Assembly (NCBI GenBank): GCA_947486785.1
Contig: CANKUU010000024.1
Span: 1 to 53,948 of the forward strand
Length of the DNA: 53,948 bases
Source of the DNA: an uncultured Flavobacteriaceae bacterium
GTDB lineage: Bacteria; Bacteroidota; Bacteroidia; Flavobacteriales; Flavobacteriaceae
Direction: 5' to 3'
In this document: piece by piece, positions 1-9,305 of the stretch
How positions within the stretch are numbered: position 1 is the stretch's first letter
How the letters are laid out: each line of letters starts with the position of its first letter
Notes under the pieces: model-generated
Databases searched by the model: none
What the model saw: the letters and a program-made list of their open reading frames with translations, nothing else
Told to the model about the DNA's origin: nothing
Position numbers and translations under genes: made by a program

Positions 1-106
1 AGTATTTTTTGGTGTACTGAAGATGGTAGATGTTTTTTTTTGAGTGTTGTTTTACGCAAGCGCACCCCGCGTTAGGGGGAAGCTATCGTACAGCTTGCGT
101 ACTGCG

Positions 107-149
107 TGCGAATTGCTAAGAAAGCTTTTTTACCCGTAGCAATTCCGCA
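107..149. repeat. imperfect inverted repeat beyond the integrase 3' end
   Basis: AATTGCTA at 111-118 is matched by TAGCAATT at 137-144. The pairing extends outward as TGCG (107-110) against CCGCA (145-149) with one bulged C. The loop contains AAGCTT. The whole 1-380 stretch has no credible reading frame and lies just past the 3' end of the recombinase gene, so it may be a recombination site or a dispersed repeat. That role is inferred; only the symmetry is seen. Confidence 0.45.
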
Positions 150-380
150 AATAATTATTCCCTCCGTAAAAGTCAAGAATTAGGTCATTTTATGTAACAA
201 CTGAGATTGGCATTTTTCAGTTCGTATTTTGAGTCAGAATTAAAAGAATTTAGAACAATATTTTCTATTATTTTTGGAGTAGGTAAGCGCCAAACATTTT
301 CAATTTGGTAGGTGGTTCGATATTAATGGCAACAATTGTGTAAACGTACTGTTACGTATATACGTGTTTTTGTGCTTATG

Positions 381-1508
381 CTAATCTAAGGGATTTTTTA
401 TCTTTTTAAAAGTGTTTGTGGCTACATGTGTGTAAATTTCTGTGGTTTTACTAGAAGAATGACCTAAAAGTACCTGAATTTGCCTTAAATCTACCCCCGA
501 TTCTAATAAATGTGTAGCAAAACTATGACGTAAAACATGTGGACTTACAGATTGTTTAATTCCAGATTTTATAGCCGCATTCTTCACTATTTTTAATACA
601 CTTTCAGCACTATATTTACCGCCTTTCATACCCTCAAAAAGATAGGTTTTAGGGCGCCATTCTTTATAATAAATACGTAAATTTTCTAAGGTTCGTTGCG
701 ACAATAGTGTTACTCTATCTTTATTTCCCTTTGCATCTTCTACACGTATTAACATACGCTTACTATCAATATCTATTAGTTTTAACTGTAAAAGTTCGCT
801 ACGTCGTAAACCAGAACCATACAATAGCTCCACAATACATCGGTGCTTTATATTGCTCGTATTCTCAATTATATTTAGTACTTCTTCTTTAGATATTACT
901 CTGGGTAATTTAGACTGCTTTCTTGGACGCTCAATTTCATAGAAACGATTGGGCATCCCTAAAACCACTTCATAATAAAATTTTATAGCATTAATTATTT
1001 GGTTAAGGTAAGAGTGAGATACCCCGCGATTAATCTGTTTTTGCAGAAATGCCCTAATATCACTCTCATTTATGGTTTGTAGTTCTTTGTTTTTGTAATG
1101 ATTTATAAAAATTTCAAAAAAAGATACGTAAGTGCGTACCGTACTATTCGCATATCTTTTAAGTTCAAGTTTAAGAAGGTATTCCTCAGGGCAAGTTCTA
1201 TACCCAGGCTGTGTCTTTCTATTTCTAAACCAAGTAACATCAACCTGCTCATTTGAGGTGTTTATAGGTTTGTTTACTAAAAACCGATTGTAATTAATCC
1301 ACGCAACCCCTTTAAAAGTAGTAAAAATTAGGTTCAAATGTTTAGGTGTATTTGCAATATATACCATGCTATGTTTGGCACTCCATTTCGGATCTGGCAA
1401 TCCTTTTATCAAAGACTCAATAAGCCTATTTGAAGTAAATTTAATACCAATCTTCTTCTGGTTTTTAATCATTAAATGATAAAGGGTTATACTTTTAGGT
1501 GAATTCAT
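381..1508 (-). CDS. tyrosine recombinase / integrase (XerC/D-like)
   Basis: 375 residues. The protein cuts and rejoins DNA at specific sites through a covalent phosphotyrosine. The C-terminal catalytic domain (about 200-375) carries the full set of active residues: Arg235 in GSGLR, Lys260 in AKGNKDR, His324 and Arg327 in HVLRHSF, His350 in LLGHSS and the nucleophile Tyr359. Residues about 105-190 form the SAM-like core-binding domain (YANSTVRTYVSFF). The first 100 residues are an extra N-terminal region, longer than in XerC/XerD. It is divergent from a zinc-ribbon gene, with a non-coding stretch containing an inverted repeat past its 3' end. This suggests a mobile or cassette-type element rather than the housekeeping dif recombinase. 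Appears intact; its substrate is unknown. Confidence 0.9.
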   Translation of the reverse strand: MNSPKSITLYHLMIKNQKKIGIKFTSNRLIESLIKGLPDPKWSAKHSMVYIANTPKHLNLIFTTFKGVAWINYNRFLVNKPINTSNEQVDVTWFRNRKTQPGYRTCPEEYLLKLELKRYANSTVRTYVSFFEIFINHYKNKELQTINESDIRAFLQKQINRGVSHSYLNQIINAIKFYYEVVLGMPNRFYEIERPRKQSKLPRVISKEEVLNIIENTSNIKHRCIVELLYGSGLRRSELLQLKLIDIDSKRMLIRVEDAKGNKDRVTLLSQRTLENLRIYYKEWRPKTYLFEGMKGGKYSAESVLKIVKNAAIKSGIKQSVSPHVLRHSFATHLLESGVDLRQIQVLLGHSSSKTTEIYTHVATNTFKKIKNPLD

Positions 1509-1539
1509 TGTACAAGACTAATCTAAAAAAAGACTATTT

Positions 1540-1569
1540 TTGGTATATTATACTTATAATATACGTTTG
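1540..1569 (+). promoter_or_regulatory. Bacteroidetes-type promoter for the zinc-ribbon gene
   Basis: TTG at 1540-1542, a 19-base spacer and TACGTTTG at 1562-1569 fit the TTG-N19-TAnnTTTG consensus of Bacteroidetes sigma-ABfr. The ATG of the next gene begins at 1573, only three bases after the -7 box, so the transcript would be leaderless or nearly so. Motif match only. Confidence 0.5.
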
Positions 1570-1572
1570 TAA

Positions 1573-1941
1573 ATGACTAGGTATTGCCCCATTTGTAGTG
1601 TAATTTTACACGGTAGAGCAGACAAAAAATTCTGTTCTACTAAATGTAAGTCTATATACCAATATGAACAAAGACAAGAAAAAGAAGTTTTTTATTTTAA
1701 GGTTGAAAAGCAACTAAGAACTAACAGAAAACTACTAAAACAATTTAATAAAGAGGGTTTTACTACCATTAGAAAAAGCGTTTTGCTAAAAGAAGGTTTT
1801 AATCCGAAGTTTTTTACCCATTACTGGAAAAATCAAAAGGGAGAGGTTTATCTTTTTGTCTACGAATATGGATTTTTAAGCAAGCATCTCAACGGTAAAG
1901 ATAAATATGTGCTAATTAAATGGCAGTCGTATATGAGCTAA
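1573..1941 (+). CDS. small zinc-ribbon protein, function unknown
   Basis: 122 residues. The N-terminus shows a CPIC (5-8) plus CSTKC (21-25) metal-binding pattern within a segment reading ADKKFCSTKCK, typical of small zinc-ribbon proteins found in Flavobacteriia. The rest is rich in Lys, Phe and Tyr, with no recognisable domain (FNPKFFTHYWKNQKGEVYLF). It is divergent from the recombinase at 381-1508 with a 64-base gap, so the two could form one element, but this link is inference. The start at 1573 is required to keep the first Cys pair. No function can be assigned; nucleic-acid binding is plausible from the zinc ribbon and basic character. Confidence 0.7.
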   Translation: MTRYCPICSVILHGRADKKFCSTKCKSIYQYEQRQEKEVFYFKVEKQLRTNRKLLKQFNKEGFTTIRKSVLLKEGFNPKFFTHYWKNQKGEVYLFVYEYGFLSKHLNGKDKYVLIKWQSYMS

Positions 1942-2205
1942 AATTTCTTTTTTGTACTCGCGTACATAAAGGGTAACACCCGCTTTGGGGTTAATTATGA
2001 GCCTAAAAAAAATGACAACTTTTTACATACCAAAAACATACAATTTAACTACTACTAACAACCTTTAAATAAGGGGGTTAAATATGGTTTAAAATTAATG
2101 TGTTATTAACGGCAATTGTAAATTGTGAGCCAAAAAATAGCAAAAACACTTAAAACAGCTACCCTAAATGTAAAAGTGTTCTTATAAAATAGCCTTGCTT
2201 TTTTG

Positions 2206-3237
2206 CTACAAATTGGTTTTAGCTTGTTCTTTCTTTGCTAAAATATCTAATGCAACATCTACAATCATATCTTCTTGTCCGCCAACCATTTTGCGTTCGC
2301 CAAGTTCTTCTAATATTTCTCTGGTATCTAAGCCATATTTTTTTGCAGCGGTTTCGGCATGTAATAGAAAACTAGAGTAAACACCAGCATACCCAACCGA
2401 TAAGGTTTCTCTATCTACCCGAACAGGGCGTTCTTGCAAAGGTCTTATCTTATCATCTGCAAGGTCCATCAATTGGTACAAATCGCTATTTGTCTTAACA
2501 TTCATTCGGTTCAGGCACGCGATTAAGACTTCAAGCGGACAGTTACCTGCGCCTGCACCCATACCTGCTAATGAAGCATCTAATCGTGTGGCACCATGTT
2601 GCATAGCAATAATGGTGTTGGCTACTCCTAAAGAAAGGTTATGGTGGCAGTGAATACCAACTTCTGTTTCAGAATCTAAAACATCTTTATACGCTTTTAT
2701 TCGATCGGCAACATCATTCATAAGTAAGGCGCCAGCAGAATCGGTAACATAAACACAGTCTGCACCATAAGACTCCATTAGTTTGGCTTGTTTTGCTAGC
2801 TTTTTAGGTTCAATCATATGCGATAGCATTAAAAAACCACCAACATCCATACCCAATTTTTTTGCAGCTTCAATATGCTGCTGAGAAACATCTGCTTCTG
2901 TGCAATGTGTTGCTATACGCACAGATCTTACGCCAAGACCATGTGCTTTTTTTAAATCTTCGATCGTACCAATACCGGGCAGCAGTAGGGTAGTTAATAC
3001 GGCATGGTTTAACTCTTCGGCTATGCCTTTTAGCCAATCCCAATCGGTATGTGCACCAAAGCCGTAATTAAAACTTCCGCCAGCTAATCCATCGCCATGT
3101 GATATTTCTATGGCATCAACTTTTGACTTATCTAAAGCGATGGCTAATTCTTTTATTTGTTTTTTTGAGTATTGATGTCTTATGGCATGCATACCATCTC
3201 TTAAAGTTACATCTTGTATATAAATCTGGTGACTCAT
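2206..3237 (-). CDS. mhpE: 4-hydroxy-2-oxovalerate aldolase
   Basis: 343 residues, the normal length for the DmpG/MhpE/BphI family. The enzyme splits 4-hydroxy-2-oxovalerate into pyruvate and acetaldehyde using a divalent metal. The HMGL-like barrel starts with [10 protein letters not shown] (residues 9-18), giving the catalytic Arg13-Asp14 and His17. The metal-ligand motif [11 protein letters not shown] lies near residue 200, and the C-terminal communication domain follows. Its start codon overlaps the stop of the acetaldehyde dehydrogenase gene (TAATG). This fits the known channelling complex in which acetaldehyde passes directly to the partner. It is the last gene of the kynurenine meta-cleavage operon; in that pathway the counterpart is called AmnG/NbaI. 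Confidence 0.95.
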   Translation of the reverse strand: MSHQIYIQDVTLRDGMHAIRHQYSKKQIKELAIALDKSKVDAIEISHGDGLAGGSFNYGFGAHTDWDWLKGIAEELNHAVLTTLLLPGIGTIEDLKKAHGLGVRSVRIATHCTEADVSQQHIEAAKKLGMDVGGFLMLSHMIEPKKLAKQAKLMESYGADCVYVTDSAGALLMNDVADRIKAYKDVLDSETEVGIHCHHNLSLGVANTIIAMQHGATRLDASLAGMGAGAGNCPLEVLIACLNRMNVKTNSDLYQLMDLADDKIRPLQERPVRVDRETLSVGYAGVYSSFLLHAETAAKKYGLDTREILEELGERKMVGGQEDMIVDVALDILAKKEQAKTNL

Positions 3238-4175
3238 TATTTTGTGGTTTCCGAATTAATTTTAGCTAATTTTTCGCCTGCGGCTAATGCCGCTGAGGTC
3301 ATAATATCAAGGTTTCCAGCATATGATGGCAAGTAATGGCCAGCACCCAATACTTCTAAAAAGATAGAAGTTTTTAATCCATGCCGTAAGCCTAGCCCTT
3401 CAATAAAAACAGGCTTATCTTCTGGTATGTCGTCAAATTGTACTTCTTGTTTTAAATGGTAACCTGGCACATATTTTTGTACTTCTAACGCCATCTTAGT
3501 AATACTTTTTTTAATAGCTTCTTTGTCTTTTTGCTCGCTTAAAGTAAATACGGTATCTCGCATTACTACAGGGGGTTCGGCGGGGTTAAGTACAATTATA
3601 GCTTTTCCTTTTTCTGCACCACCTACACTTTCTATCGCTTTCGCGGTTGTTGTGGTAAACTCATCAATATTGGCCCTAGTGCCTGGCCCGGCAGATTTAC
3701 TAGAAATAGAAGCTACAATTTCTCCGTAATATACTTTGGCCACTTTAGCAACTGCGGCAACCATTGGTATGGTAGCTTGCCCGCCGCAAGTCACCATATT
3801 TACATTGTTAACATCAATTATTGAATTAAAATTAACCGGAGGAACTAGAAACGGACCTATAGCAGCCGGGGTGAGATCAATCATTCGCTTATCTGAAAAT
3901 GCTTTTATTTTGCTGTAGTTATAATGATGTGCTTTTGCAGAGGTGGCATCAAAAATGAACTTTATATGGTTAAACTCTTCCATCTTAATAAGTCCAGCTA
4001 CTCCGGTATCACAAATGGTAACACCCATTCGTTTTGCTCTTGCTAAACCTTCAGATTTTGGATCAATACCAACAAAAACTGACATTTTAAGTAGTGTTGA
4101 GGTACGTATAATTTTAATCATTAAATCGGTGCCGATATTACCTGATCCTATTATGGCAACTTTAATTTTATGCAT
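3237..4175 (-). CDS. mhpF: acetaldehyde dehydrogenase (acylating)
   Basis: 312 residues, full length for the DmpF/MhpF family. It oxidises acetaldehyde with NAD+ and CoA to acetyl-CoA and forms a complex with the aldolase encoded next to it. The Rossmann motif IIGSGNIG is at residues 8-15. The catalytic cysteine is probably Cys130 in [12 protein letters not shown], the family signature. The segment [19 protein letters not shown] is also typical. It starts three bases after the stop of the hydratase gene, so it is clearly cotranscribed. The product feeds the TCA cycle, completing conversion of the kynurenine ring carbons to central metabolites. Confidence 0.95.
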   Translation of the reverse strand: MHKIKVAIIGSGNIGTDLMIKIIRTSTLLKMSVFVGIDPKSEGLARAKRMGVTICDTGVAGLIKMEEFNHIKFIFDATSAKAHHYNYSKIKAFSDKRMIDLTPAAIGPFLVPPVNFNSIIDVNNVNMVTCGGQATIPMVAAVAKVAKVYYGEIVASISSKSAGPGTRANIDEFTTTTAKAIESVGGAEKGKAIIVLNPAEPPVVMRDTVFTLSEQKDKEAIKKSITKMALEVQKYVPGYHLKQEVQFDDIPEDKPVFIEGLGLRHGLKTSIFLEVLGAGHYLPSYAGNLDIMTSAALAAGEKLAKINSETTK

Positions 4176-4178
4176 TTG

Positions 4179-4976
4179 TTATGTATTTAAAAATGTAACA
4201 CTAACCTCGCCCAATCCTTCTATGGTAGCCTTTACGTGGTCACCTGCTTGTACTGATGCCATAGGGCCTAAAGCGCCAGACAATACAATTTCACCTGCTT
4301 TTAAATGATTGCCTAATTTGGCCATCTGAGTAGCTAGCCATTGTGTTGCTATTAACGGTGAGCCCAAACAGGCTTTTCCTTCGCCTGCAGATACTTCAGT
4401 ACCATTTACGGTCATACTCATTTTACAGTTTATTAAATCAAGTGCTGAAAGTTTCTTCTTTTCGGTACCCAATACATAATGGCTTGCCGATGCGTTATCG
4501 GCGATAGTATCAATAATATTAATATTCCAGTCTAAAATACGACTACCTACTATCTCTAAAGAAACAACAGCATAATCAATAGCATTCGCTATGTCGGTAA
4601 TACTTGGTTTTTTTGAGCTAATATCTTTTTTAAGTACAAAAGCAATTTCAGCTTCTACTTTTGGCTGCATGGTGGCGTTCCAAGATAAAGAAGCACCGTT
4701 TTTAACCTCCATATCATTAAAAAGAACTCCAAAATCTGGTTGGTCTACCCCTAGTTGCTCTTGTACTTTTTTTGAAGTTAACCCTATTTTTTTTCCGGTT
4801 ACTATAGCACCATTCTCTTTACGAATGGTATTATTTATATGCTGAATTTTATATGCCAAAGAAATATCGCTTGCATTAAAATGAGTCCGAATTGGGGGTA
4901 TAGCCACCCTATTTTTTGCCGCTTTTCGTAAAGATGAGGCTATATTTAAAATACTATCTTCTTCTTTATTTATCAT
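4179..4976 (-). CDS. mhpD: 2-oxopent-4-enoate hydratase
   Basis: 265 residues. It adds water to 2-hydroxypenta-2,4-dienoate (2-oxopent-4-enoate) to give 4-hydroxy-2-oxovalerate. Family signatures are GKKIGLTSKKVQEQLGV, DFGVLFNDM, the metal-ligand segment QPKVEAEIAFVL, DTIADNASASHYVLG and LSGALGPM near the C-terminus. These fit MhpD-type hydratases better than the decarboxylase branch of the same fold. A paralogue at 12305-13072 carries decarboxylase-type motifs, so the two steps are split between two genes. It lies 9 bases after the deaminase gene and 3 bases before the dehydrogenase gene. Confidence 0.9.
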   Translation of the reverse strand: MINKEEDSILNIASSLRKAAKNRVAIPPIRTHFNASDISLAYKIQHINNTIRKENGAIVTGKKIGLTSKKVQEQLGVDQPDFGVLFNDMEVKNGASLSWNATMQPKVEAEIAFVLKKDISSKKPSITDIANAIDYAVVSLEIVGSRILDWNINIIDTIADNASASHYVLGTEKKKLSALDLINCKMSMTVNGTEVSAGEGKACLGSPLIATQWLATQMAKLGNHLKAGEIVLSGALGPMASVQAGDHVKATIEGLGEVSVTFLNT

Positions 4977-4985
4977 CAGTTATAA

Positions 4986-5417
4986 TTAAATATTATCTTT
5001 CATTTTATCTAAAGGCTTGTAAACCAGAGCTTTTATTTCTATTAATAAATTGGGGTGCGGTAGTTGATGTACAGCAACGGTAGTTCTTGTAGGGCCATTG
5101 GCATTAAAATAGGTGCCATACACTTCATTATAACCATTGAAGTGTTTCATGTCTACCAAAAAAGTTGTGATATCTACTACATCATCAAGAGTGGCACCCA
5201 TATTGCCAATTAAATCGGCAATATTTTCAATTACTGCTTTGGTTTGTAGTTTAATATCTAATTGCCACAACCCTGATGCATCTTTTACAGCACCTACATG
5301 GGTATTGTCGGGTCTTCTGCTACTTGTACCCGAAACAAAAATGTAATCTCCAACACGTTTTATATGTGGATATAAACCTAAAGGTTGTGCTTTATCTTTT
5401 ATAATTTTGCTTTTCAT
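4986..5417 (-). CDS. amnD: RidA/YjgF-family 2-aminomuconate deaminase
   Basis: 143 residues, a single RidA (YjgF/YER057c/UK114) domain. The motif GPTRTTVAVHQLPHPNLLIEI near the C-terminus carries the Arg and Glu that bind the substrate carboxylate in this family. Generic RidA proteins hydrolyse reactive enamines. In kynurenine or nitrobenzoate meta-cleavage clusters the member at this position (AmnD/NbaF) deaminates 2-aminomuconate to 4-oxalocrotonate. The assignment therefore rests on context: aminomuconate-semialdehyde dehydrogenase upstream and hydratase directly downstream. A 144-base gap separates it from the monooxygenase gene. This may mark an internal promoter, although no clear -7 box was found there. 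Confidence 0.85.
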   Translation of the reverse strand: MKSKIIKDKAQPLGLYPHIKRVGDYIFVSGTSSRRPDNTHVGAVKDASGLWQLDIKLQTKAVIENIADLIGNMGATLDDVVDITTFLVDMKHFNGYNEVYGTYFNANGPTRTTVAVHQLPHPNLLIEIKALVYKPLDKMKDNI

Positions 5418-5561
5418 TTTATTTTTAGAATTACAAGCAACAGTAGCTTTTGGGTGTAGGTACCAATTTGCTTAAAGTTAAATTTTGTTTTTACCCTTAA
5501 TAGGGGTATAGTAGCTACTGATATAAGCCCTCTTTTTATTGAAAAAAGACGGGAGCTAGCA

Positions 5562-6914
5562 TTATAATTGTATTGCTTTAATTTGTTGATATATTTTATC
5601 TAAGGGTATGCGCTCCCAGTTAGGATCGGCGCAAATAGCAAGAAGCAGCTCATCTTGCTTTCGGCCTTGTATCATGGCTTGTTGGTAGGGTAAATCTTCT
5701 TGAAAAGTTACCAAAGCGTATTTTGAGTAGTAATCTGCGTAGGTTTGTTCTAGTTCGATTTCTATTTTTCGCTTTCTGATAAAAATTTCATCAGACACTT
5801 TATCTTGCATTTCATAAAAATTATCTACTGCTAAATCTGCTATCGCATCGGTGTTTTTTACTCTTTGGTCTTGAAATTTTTTAAAAACAACTTGCCAGTC
5901 ATCGTTATTTTCGTCTAAAATTTCACCAAAAACTCGCACATCTTCTAAAGAAGCGTTCATGCCTTGGCCGTAAAACGGAACAATGGCATGAGCTGCATCT
6001 CCCATAATAAGAGCTTTACCATAGGCCTGCCATGGATAACATTTAATGGTACCTAAGCTACCCACAGGGTTTTGAAAATATTCTTCGGTTAAATTAGGAA
6101 AATGCGCTAAAGAGTCGGGGTAGTATTTTTTAAAAAAATCAATTACTTTATCCTTAGAATTTAAAGTGTTAAAACCACCTTCACCCTCAAACGGATGAAA
6201 CATTGTAACGGTAAAACTACCATCTAAATTTGGCAAAGCAATCATCATAAACTTACCTCTTGGCCAAATATGAAGTGCATCTTTTGCTAACCTGTAACCA
6301 CCGTCCTCTGCCGCCGGAATTTCTAATTCTTTGTAACCAGAGCGAAGAAAATTTTGAGAATAATTAAATAATAAATGGGTTGTTTTTGCCATCAAACTTT
6401 TACGCACTATCGAGCCAGCACCGTCGGTACCTAAAATGATATCTGCGGTTTTTGTTTGTTTATTTTTGTCAAGATCTTCAAAAGTAGCAATAGCATTTTC
6501 AAGATCGATATTAATACATTTTAAGTTAAAGTTAATGCGTACATTATCGTATTCATCGGCCTTATTTAAAAGGGCAATATTTAAGCCTGTACGCGACACA
6601 GAATTAATTTTGTCACCTGCTCGACCGCTGTAGTTAGATCGCCGTTGTTCGCCATCTATATTATGAATCATACGGCCAGTCATGCCAATACATTCATTTA
6701 AAATTTTTTCTTTAAGGCCGGCATTTTTAATAGCTTTTAGCCCCCTGTCAGACAATGCTAGGTTAATAGATCTACCGCCTTTTAGACTTTTTTTTCTTAA
6801 ATCTGGTAACCGTTCAAATACCTCAACTTGATAGCCGCGCTGCCCCATTTGAATAGCTAAGAGCGACCCGCATAAGCCAGCGCCAATGATCATTATTTTT
6901 TGGTCTGTTAACAT
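5562..6914 (-). CDS. kmo: kynurenine 3-monooxygenase
   Basis: 450 residues. This FAD/NADPH aromatic hydroxylase converts L-kynurenine to 3-hydroxykynurenine. The FAD-binding GAGLCG is at residues 11-16. GRSINLALSDRGLKAI (about 47-62) is characteristic of KMO rather than of general p-hydroxybenzoate-type enzymes. GDAAHAIVPFYGQGMNASLEDV is the second FAD motif. The gene starts 4 bases after the kynureninase stop, so the two steps are tightly coupled. The C-terminus (about 390-450) resembles the helical end of other KMOs, but no clear membrane anchor is visible. Confidence 0.95.
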   Translation of the reverse strand: MLTDQKIMIIGAGLCGSLLAIQMGQRGYQVEVFERLPDLRKKSLKGGRSINLALSDRGLKAIKNAGLKEKILNECIGMTGRMIHNIDGEQRRSNYSGRAGDKINSVSRTGLNIALLNKADEYDNVRINFNLKCINIDLENAIATFEDLDKNKQTKTADIILGTDGAGSIVRKSLMAKTTHLLFNYSQNFLRSGYKELEIPAAEDGGYRLAKDALHIWPRGKFMMIALPNLDGSFTVTMFHPFEGEGGFNTLNSKDKVIDFFKKYYPDSLAHFPNLTEEYFQNPVGSLGTIKCYPWQAYGKALIMGDAAHAIVPFYGQGMNASLEDVRVFGEILDENNDDWQVVFKKFQDQRVKNTDAIADLAVDNFYEMQDKVSDEIFIRKRKIEIELEQTYADYYSKYALVTFQEDLPYQQAMIQGRKQDELLLAICADPNWERIPLDKIYQQIKAIQL

Positions 6915-6918
6915 GGTT

Positions 6919-8196
6919 TTAGTTTTCTATTTCTTTTTTTAAAATTTGAGCAAAGTGGTACACATCTTCAAAAGTATTGTAGAGTGGGGTGGGGGCAACC
7001 CTAATTACATCTGGTGATCGCCAATCTGCAACCACGCCTTGGCGTGTAATAGCATCAAATACGCTCTTGCCATCTTTACTCTTTATTCTTAAAGAAAGTT
7101 GACACCCGCGTTCTTCCGTATTTTTAGGAGTAACAATTTCAATAACATCTTGTCCTAATTTTGTCACCAGTTCTTCTAAATATCCTGTAAGTTTTTTTGA
7201 TTTTTTAATTAAAGCTTCCATACCAACATCTTCAAATATACTTAATGAAGCATTTATAGCAGCTAATGATAAAATGGGAGGGTTACTCAACTGCCAACCC
7301 TCTGCACCTGCAATAGGGTTAAAAGGGTCGCGCATACCAAAACGAGTTTCCTTATTATGCCCCCACCAGCCTGCAAAGCGGGGTATATCAAATGCTTTTG
7401 AATGTCGTTCATGTATAAAACAGCCGCCAACGCTACCAGGGCCGCTATTTAAATATTTATAGGTACACCATGCAGCAAAATCTACCTGAGCATCATGCAG
7501 TTCTAGCTTTATATTACCTGCGCCATGGGCTAAATCAATACCTACCATACAACCCTTTGCATGCCCCAAAGCAGCTATGCGTTTAAGATTAAAAACTTGA
7601 CCCGTATAGTAATTAGGGCATCCTATTAAAATTAGTGCAATTTCATCGCCATGCTTTTCTATCATCGTTTCTATATCTTCTGCCCGTAATAAATCTTCAC
7701 CCTTTCTAGGGCTAAGTTCTAGCACACCATTTTTGTAACCATGAAATTTTACTTGCGATTCTACGGCATATCTATCAGAAGGAAAAGCATCAGACTCTAT
7801 GAGTATTTTGTACCGTTTTTTAGTGGGGCGGTAAAAAGAGGCCATTAATAAATGTAGATTTACGCTTAAAGTGTTCATTACCACAACTTCAATAGGTTTT
7901 GCACCTACTATTTTTGCCATTCTATCTGTTAAATATTCATGATAGGGCAACCAAGGTGTTTTTGCTTTTTCGTGGCCATCTACCCCATAATTTTGCCAGT
8001 CTTTTAATTCTTGCTGTATATAGTCGTTGGTAATTTTGGGTTGCAGACCTAAAGAATTTCCACATAAATAGATGTGCGGTGCGCCATTTTTTTGTTTTGG
8101 GATATAAAATTGATTTCGGTACGCTCTTAACTCGTCTTGTTCATCTAGTTCTTTGGCATATGCTAGACGGTCTTTTATGTTGTTTTTTATCATCAA
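6919..8196 (-). CDS. kynU: kynureninase
   Basis: 425 residues, full length. This PLP enzyme cleaves 3-hydroxykynurenine to 3-hydroxyanthranilate and alanine. The Schiff-base lysine is Lys247 in CTYKYLNSGPG. The PLP-phosphate and cofactor segment GIDLAHGAGN (219-228) and the C-terminal RVAPTPLYNTF are typical. Substrate preference for the 3-hydroxy form is inferred from the adjacent KMO gene. It begins directly after the ACMSD stop codon and ends 4 bases before KMO, all consistent with one transcript. Confidence 0.96.
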   Translation of the reverse strand: MMIKNNIKDRLAYAKELDEQDELRAYRNQFYIPKQKNGAPHIYLCGNSLGLQPKITNDYIQQELKDWQNYGVDGHEKAKTPWLPYHEYLTDRMAKIVGAKPIEVVVMNTLSVNLHLLMASFYRPTKKRYKILIESDAFPSDRYAVESQVKFHGYKNGVLELSPRKGEDLLRAEDIETMIEKHGDEIALILIGCPNYYTGQVFNLKRIAALGHAKGCMVGIDLAHGAGNIKLELHDAQVDFAAWCTYKYLNSGPGSVGGCFIHERHSKAFDIPRFAGWWGHNKETRFGMRDPFNPIAGAEGWQLSNPPILSLAAINASLSIFEDVGMEALIKKSKKLTGYLEELVTKLGQDVIEIVTPKNTEERGCQLSLRIKSKDGKSVFDAITRQGVVADWRSPDVIRVAPTPLYNTFEDVYHFAQILKKEIEN

Positions 8197-9261
8197 TTAT
8201 GCTTTTATTCTTTGGTAGAAATTGTCAATATTTTCACCGTATAACCACCGAGCAACATTATTATTCCATATCTCGTGATATTGCTTTTTGCTGATAATTT
8301 TTTCTTCAACAGCAAGGTCTAATAATTTGCCTGGGTAAGAAGATTGCTTTTCGCTTTCCATTTCACCCAACGGATAAGGATCATCTAAGCCTAAAATAAT
8401 TTGATTGGTTCCTTTTTGTCTACGTACCATTAATTCAAATGAAATAGTATCATGAACCAAGGTGTCAAAGTAAATATTTGGATGACCTAGCGCTTTTCTA
8501 GGTCTATTTTGCCCCTCAAAAAGATCGGGTCGCCCATCAAAACCTTGTGTTCTTCGCCCAATATTTAAATGGTTTAGCTGTCCGCCATGTGCAAAACAGA
8601 CACGAATATTTGGATACGTTTCATACAGGCCATCTAAGGTATAAAAATGATAGGCATCTGCACATTGTGCAATCATCCAAACTAAATGAAAACGCCATGA
8701 TTTGTTTTGAAGTTGAATAAATTTTTCACCGTCATATGGATGAATTTCAATAGCAAGGCCATATTTATTGGCCATTTCAAAAATAGGAGCTGTTTCTTTA
8801 TCAAAAATACCTCGCCAGGTACCTATAGAGTCCATATAATGCGTAGGTAAACACAACACCTGCATGCCAAGTTCTTCAACACAACGTTCAATCTCCCAAC
8901 AGGCACCCTCTATAAAACCAGCGTGCACTACAAAACCACAGGTGAATTTAGTGGGGTGATCTTGTTGTACTTTGGCATTAAAATCGTTTTGAAACCGTAG
9001 CGCATATTTCATATCATGAATACGCAAGCCATTGCCGTATAATTGTGAAAGGTTTAAAACTACGGCATGGTCTATTTTATTATGTTCCATCCATTCCAAC
9101 TTTTCATCTAAGAAAAAGCTAGAATCGGTAACAGGTCTTTTCCAGTCTTTTTGAAGCATATGTTTTCGATCTTCATCGATCCAAAAAATTTCTTTTTCTT
9201 TAAGGTAAGCGGGTATTTGTTCTGGATAAGGAAGCAAATGTGAGTGACCGTTAATTCTCAT
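8197..9261 (-). CDS. 2-amino-3-carboxymuconate-6-semialdehyde decarboxylase
   Basis: About 354 residues with the start chosen here. This zinc amidohydrolase-fold enzyme (ACMSD) decarboxylates the dioxygenase product to 2-aminomuconate semialdehyde, diverting flux away from quinolinate and NAD synthesis. The N-terminal metal motif HSH follows the start closely (MRINGHSHLLPYPEQIP). Further family segments are CLPTHYMDSIG, IEIHPYDGEKF, CFAHGGQLNHL and LGLDDPYPLGEMESE. An open frame continues upstream to 9339, overlapping the dioxygenase gene. The Met at 9261 is preferred because the family starts just before the HxH strand and this start leaves a normal 44-base gap. Confidence 0.93.
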   Translation of the reverse strand: MRINGHSHLLPYPEQIPAYLKEKEIFWIDEDRKHMLQKDWKRPVTDSSFFLDEKLEWMEHNKIDHAVVLNLSQLYGNGLRIHDMKYALRFQNDFNAKVQQDHPTKFTCGFVVHAGFIEGACWEIERCVEELGMQVLCLPTHYMDSIGTWRGIFDKETAPIFEMANKYGLAIEIHPYDGEKFIQLQNKSWRFHLVWMIAQCADAYHFYTLDGLYETYPNIRVCFAHGGQLNHLNIGRRTQGFDGRPDLFEGQNRPRKALGHPNIYFDTLVHDTISFELMVRRQKGTNQIILGLDDPYPLGEMESEKQSSYPGKLLDLAVEEKIISKKQYHEIWNNNVARWLYGENIDNFYQRIKA

Positions 9262-9305
9262 TAAATAGGTATTAATATTAGTGAATAAGGTAGTTTTAAG
9301 ACTTT

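Noticed and set aside
1-380. Classical integron attC/attI site
   Set aside because: The recombinase lacks a recognisable IntI-specific insert and no cassette array with repeated attC sites follows in the window.
5418-5561. Internal promoter between kmo and the deaminase gene
   Set aside because: No TAnnTTTG box was found on the minus strand; only a weak 8-bp inverted repeat.
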